Source: an uncultured Bacteroidota bacterium
GTDB taxonomy: Bacteria; Bacteroidota; Bacteroidia; Chitinophagales; Chitinophagaceae
DNA length: 14,119 bases
NCBI GenBank assembly: GCA_903929655.1
Contig: CAIYVS010000009.1
Location: 1 to 14,119 of the forward strand
Reading direction: 5' to 3'
The notes under the pieces are model-generated. The model was not told where the DNA came from and made no database searches. It saw only the letters and a list, made by a program, of their open reading frames with translations. Below, piece after piece: positions 13,192-14,119 of the stretch (the first letter of the stretch is position 1; every line of letters starts with the position of its first letter). The position numbers and the translations under genes were made by a program.

Positions 13192-13215
13192 GGCTTCGTC
13201 CTCTTGCAATATCCC

Positions 13216-13623
13216 TTATGGTATCACTAAAACAGGCTTCTTAATATTGCGCAGCAGGTGCTCTGCTTCGCCGCCAAGCAGGCGGTTGCTCAGCAGACTG
13301 CGGCTATGGGTGCCTATGGCCAGCAGATCATAGTCCGACTGGGCGAGTATTTCATCTATCATTTGCATGGGCACTCCATATTCTTCTACATAATTCACGT
13401 TTTCGCCCAGGTACTGGCTGCATAATGCTTTCAATTCTTTACCCTCATCTTCTATGTCTGCGCCCAGTTGCAGCTCGTAGCCGGTGCCCGAAGCGAATAG
13501 TGCCTGGTCTACAATATGTATCACCGATACTTTCGGGTCTTTAAATAATGGAAGCATATTTTGCAGGCTCACAAGTATCCTGGATGTATTGGCCGAATAG
13601 TCGAGACAAAGGATGATATGCAT
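13216..13623 (-). CDS. Universal stress protein (UspA domain)
   Basis: A single-domain Usp of 135 residues. Family features are the N-terminal strand HIILCLDYSANT (2-13) with the conserved Asp8, VSVIHIVD (32-39), and the C-terminal nucleotide-loop region LLAIGTHSRSLLSNRLLGGEAEHLL (100-124) ending in PVLVIP. The ATP-binding Usp consensus is G-x2-G-x9-G-(S/T). Here the second glycine is Ser107 and the last position is Gly118-Glu, so nucleotide binding may be weak or absent. Usp proteins act in the cytoplasm under starvation or stress, and no specific partner is suggested. The gene has a consensus promoter with a 9-bp palindrome over the -33 element. It lies upstream of the cyanophycinase gene on the same strand, which has its own -7 box. 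Confidence 0.9.
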   Translation of the reverse strand: MHIILCLDYSANTSRILVSLQNMLPLFKDPKVSVIHIVDQALFASGTGYELQLGADIEDEGKELKALCSQYLGENVNYVEEYGVPMQMIDEILAQSDYDLLAIGTHSRSLLSNRLLGGEAEHLLRNIKKPVLVIP

Positions 13624-13639
13624 ATACGTTTCTTTTAAG

Positions 13640-13669
13640 CAAATTTAAGCATCATTTTGCAGAGCCAAA
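13640..13669 (-). promoter_or_regulatory. Consensus Bacteroidetes promoter of the usp gene
   Basis: On the minus strand: TTTG (13666-13669), 18-base spacer, TAAATTTG (13640-13647). Both elements match the Bacteroidetes consensus. The leader to the ATG at 13623 would be about 10 bases. Confidence 0.78.
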
Positions 13670-13675
13670 TGATGC
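13649..13675. promoter_or_regulatory. Palindrome overlapping the usp -33 element
   Basis: GCATCATTT (13649-13657) is exactly complementary to AAATGATGC (13667-13675), with a 9-base centre. It covers the spacer and the -33 TTTG of the usp promoter, so a protein bound there would be expected to block RNA polymerase. The regulator is unknown. Confidence 0.5.
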
Positions 13676-13735
13676 ACGTCAGCAGGGAAGATGATATTGA
13701 TTAGACAGACTTTTCATCTGCCAAATTCATCCGTC

Positions 13736-13960
13736 CTATCTCTTATTAAAGTAATGGTTGTAAACAAGACTGCCTATTTGTTTGCTGATATCACGCACAT
13801 GGTGCACTTTTAGCCATTGCTTAAAAGCATCGGGGTCGGGGGTGGAATGCCGTATGATCTCCTGCGTTTTAAGAGAGATGATAAAAGTGTCTATCGAAAA
13901 GATATAGGCTGAGAGCTCCTCTGCAGGGTAGCCAAAGCCGGGGAAATGCGCCTGGTTCAT
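13736..13960 (-). CDS. Small conserved-looking hypothetical protein
   Basis: A 74-residue soluble protein that I do not recognise. It has no signal peptide, membrane segment or metal-binding cluster. The composition is that of a folded protein: aromatic N-terminus (HFPGFGYPAEELSAYIF), a central strand FIISLKTQEIIRH (26-38), then PDPDAFKQWLKVHHVRDISK (42-61) and VYNHYF at the end. The pattern of an N-terminal strand pair followed by a basic, His-rich helix might suit a small nucleic-acid-binding or regulatory protein, but that is a guess. It lies upstream of usp on the same strand, 112 bases away, with its own ATG. On the minus strand a near-match box TACATTTA lies at 13987-13994. Support is coding-like composition and isolation from other genes. 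Confidence 0.6.
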   Translation of the reverse strand: MNQAHFPGFGYPAEELSAYIFSIDTFIISLKTQEIIRHSTPDPDAFKQWLKVHHVRDISKQIGSLVYNHYFNKR

Positions 13961-14020
13961 ATTTACATTGTTTTTTCATGGGCTGTAAATGTACTTACTT
14001 TTTATTTAAAATACACTTTT

Positions 14021-14063
14021 TAGCTGTTATATTTATAGCTGTTCATTATTGGCGGTTCATTAT
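14021..14063 (+). repeat. Short direct repeats upstream of the last gene
   Basis: TAGCTGTT occurs at 14021-14028 and 14036-14043 (15-bp period), and GTTCATTAT at 14041-14049 and 14055-14063 (14-bp period). The two sets overlap by three bases. They lie 30-72 bases before the ATG at 14093 and could be regulator sites or slippage products. Confidence 0.4.
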
Positions 14064-14092
14064 CAGCAGCTTCTTGTTTATTTTCACTTATT

Positions 14093-14119
14093 ATGGCAAA
14101 GGGAAAGAAAGAATTCAGC
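14093..14119 (+). CDS. Start of an unidentified gene (3' end outside window)
   Basis: ATG at 14093 opens a frame, MAKGKKEFS, which runs off the window. The Lys-rich start suits a cytoplasmic protein, but nine residues are too few for identification. The start is supported by an AT-rich upstream region, a -7-like TATTTTCA at 14079-14086, and divergence from the small hypothetical gene on the other strand. Confidence 0.45.

Noticed and set aside
1..14119. A phage-defence island or integrated mobile element
   Set aside because: The two PIN toxin modules are the only accessory-type genes. No integrase, transposase, attachment repeats or known defence effectors were found, and most genes are ordinary chromosomal ones.

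Overview
The window looks like chromosomal DNA of a member of the Bacteroidetes (Bacteroidota), probably near the Chitinophagaceae. This rests on the gene families (ftsX with a DUF3098 gene, a DUF3276/PUR-alpha-like gene, a Bacteroidetes-type formimidoylglutamase-like protein, an AsmA-like protein with a Lys/Gln-rich tail), on the moderate to low GC content, on the lack of clear Shine-Dalgarno sites, and above all on repeated TAnnTTTG -7 boxes upstream of genes, twice with a TTTG -33 element at 18-19 bp. The genus is an inference. No rRNA, tRNA, CRISPR array, insertion sequence or phage gene was seen.

Left part (1-5.9 kb): the 3' end of a YycJ-like metallo-beta-lactamase-fold hydrolase whose last five residues resemble a beta-clamp-binding peptide; a 2H phosphoesterase on the minus strand; a large AsmA-like envelope protein; a DUF3276 nucleic-acid-binding protein; then, on the minus strand, ftsX followed by a DUF3098 membrane protein. 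Two back-to-back intrinsic terminators separate the DUF3276 and DUF3098 genes. Middle part (5.9-9.6 kb): an arginase-fold protein that has lost some metal ligands, a VapBC-type toxin-antitoxin pair (DUF2281 antitoxin plus PIN toxin), the ribosome-associated GTPase HflX, and purN on the minus strand.

Right part (9.6-14.1 kb): a 259-base intergenic region rich in symmetric signals (two inverted repeats, an 11-bp-period direct repeat, a consensus CRP-type palindrome) in front of a two-domain c-type cytochrome lipoprotein; an isoaspartyl peptidase/L-asparaginase; a second toxin-antitoxin pair with a different, unclassified antitoxin; a cyanophycinase; a universal stress protein with a palindrome over its promoter; a small unknown protein; and the first nine codons of another gene.

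The clearest functional link is between cyanophycinase and the isoaspartyl peptidase: the first releases beta-Asp-Arg dipeptides from cyanophycin and the second can split such isopeptides. A PIN toxin-antitoxin module sits between them. No clearly new multi-gene system is visible. The points most worth checking are the C-terminal QISLF motif, the degenerate ureohydrolase, the operator-like region at 9.6-9.8 kb, and the unclassified antitoxin.
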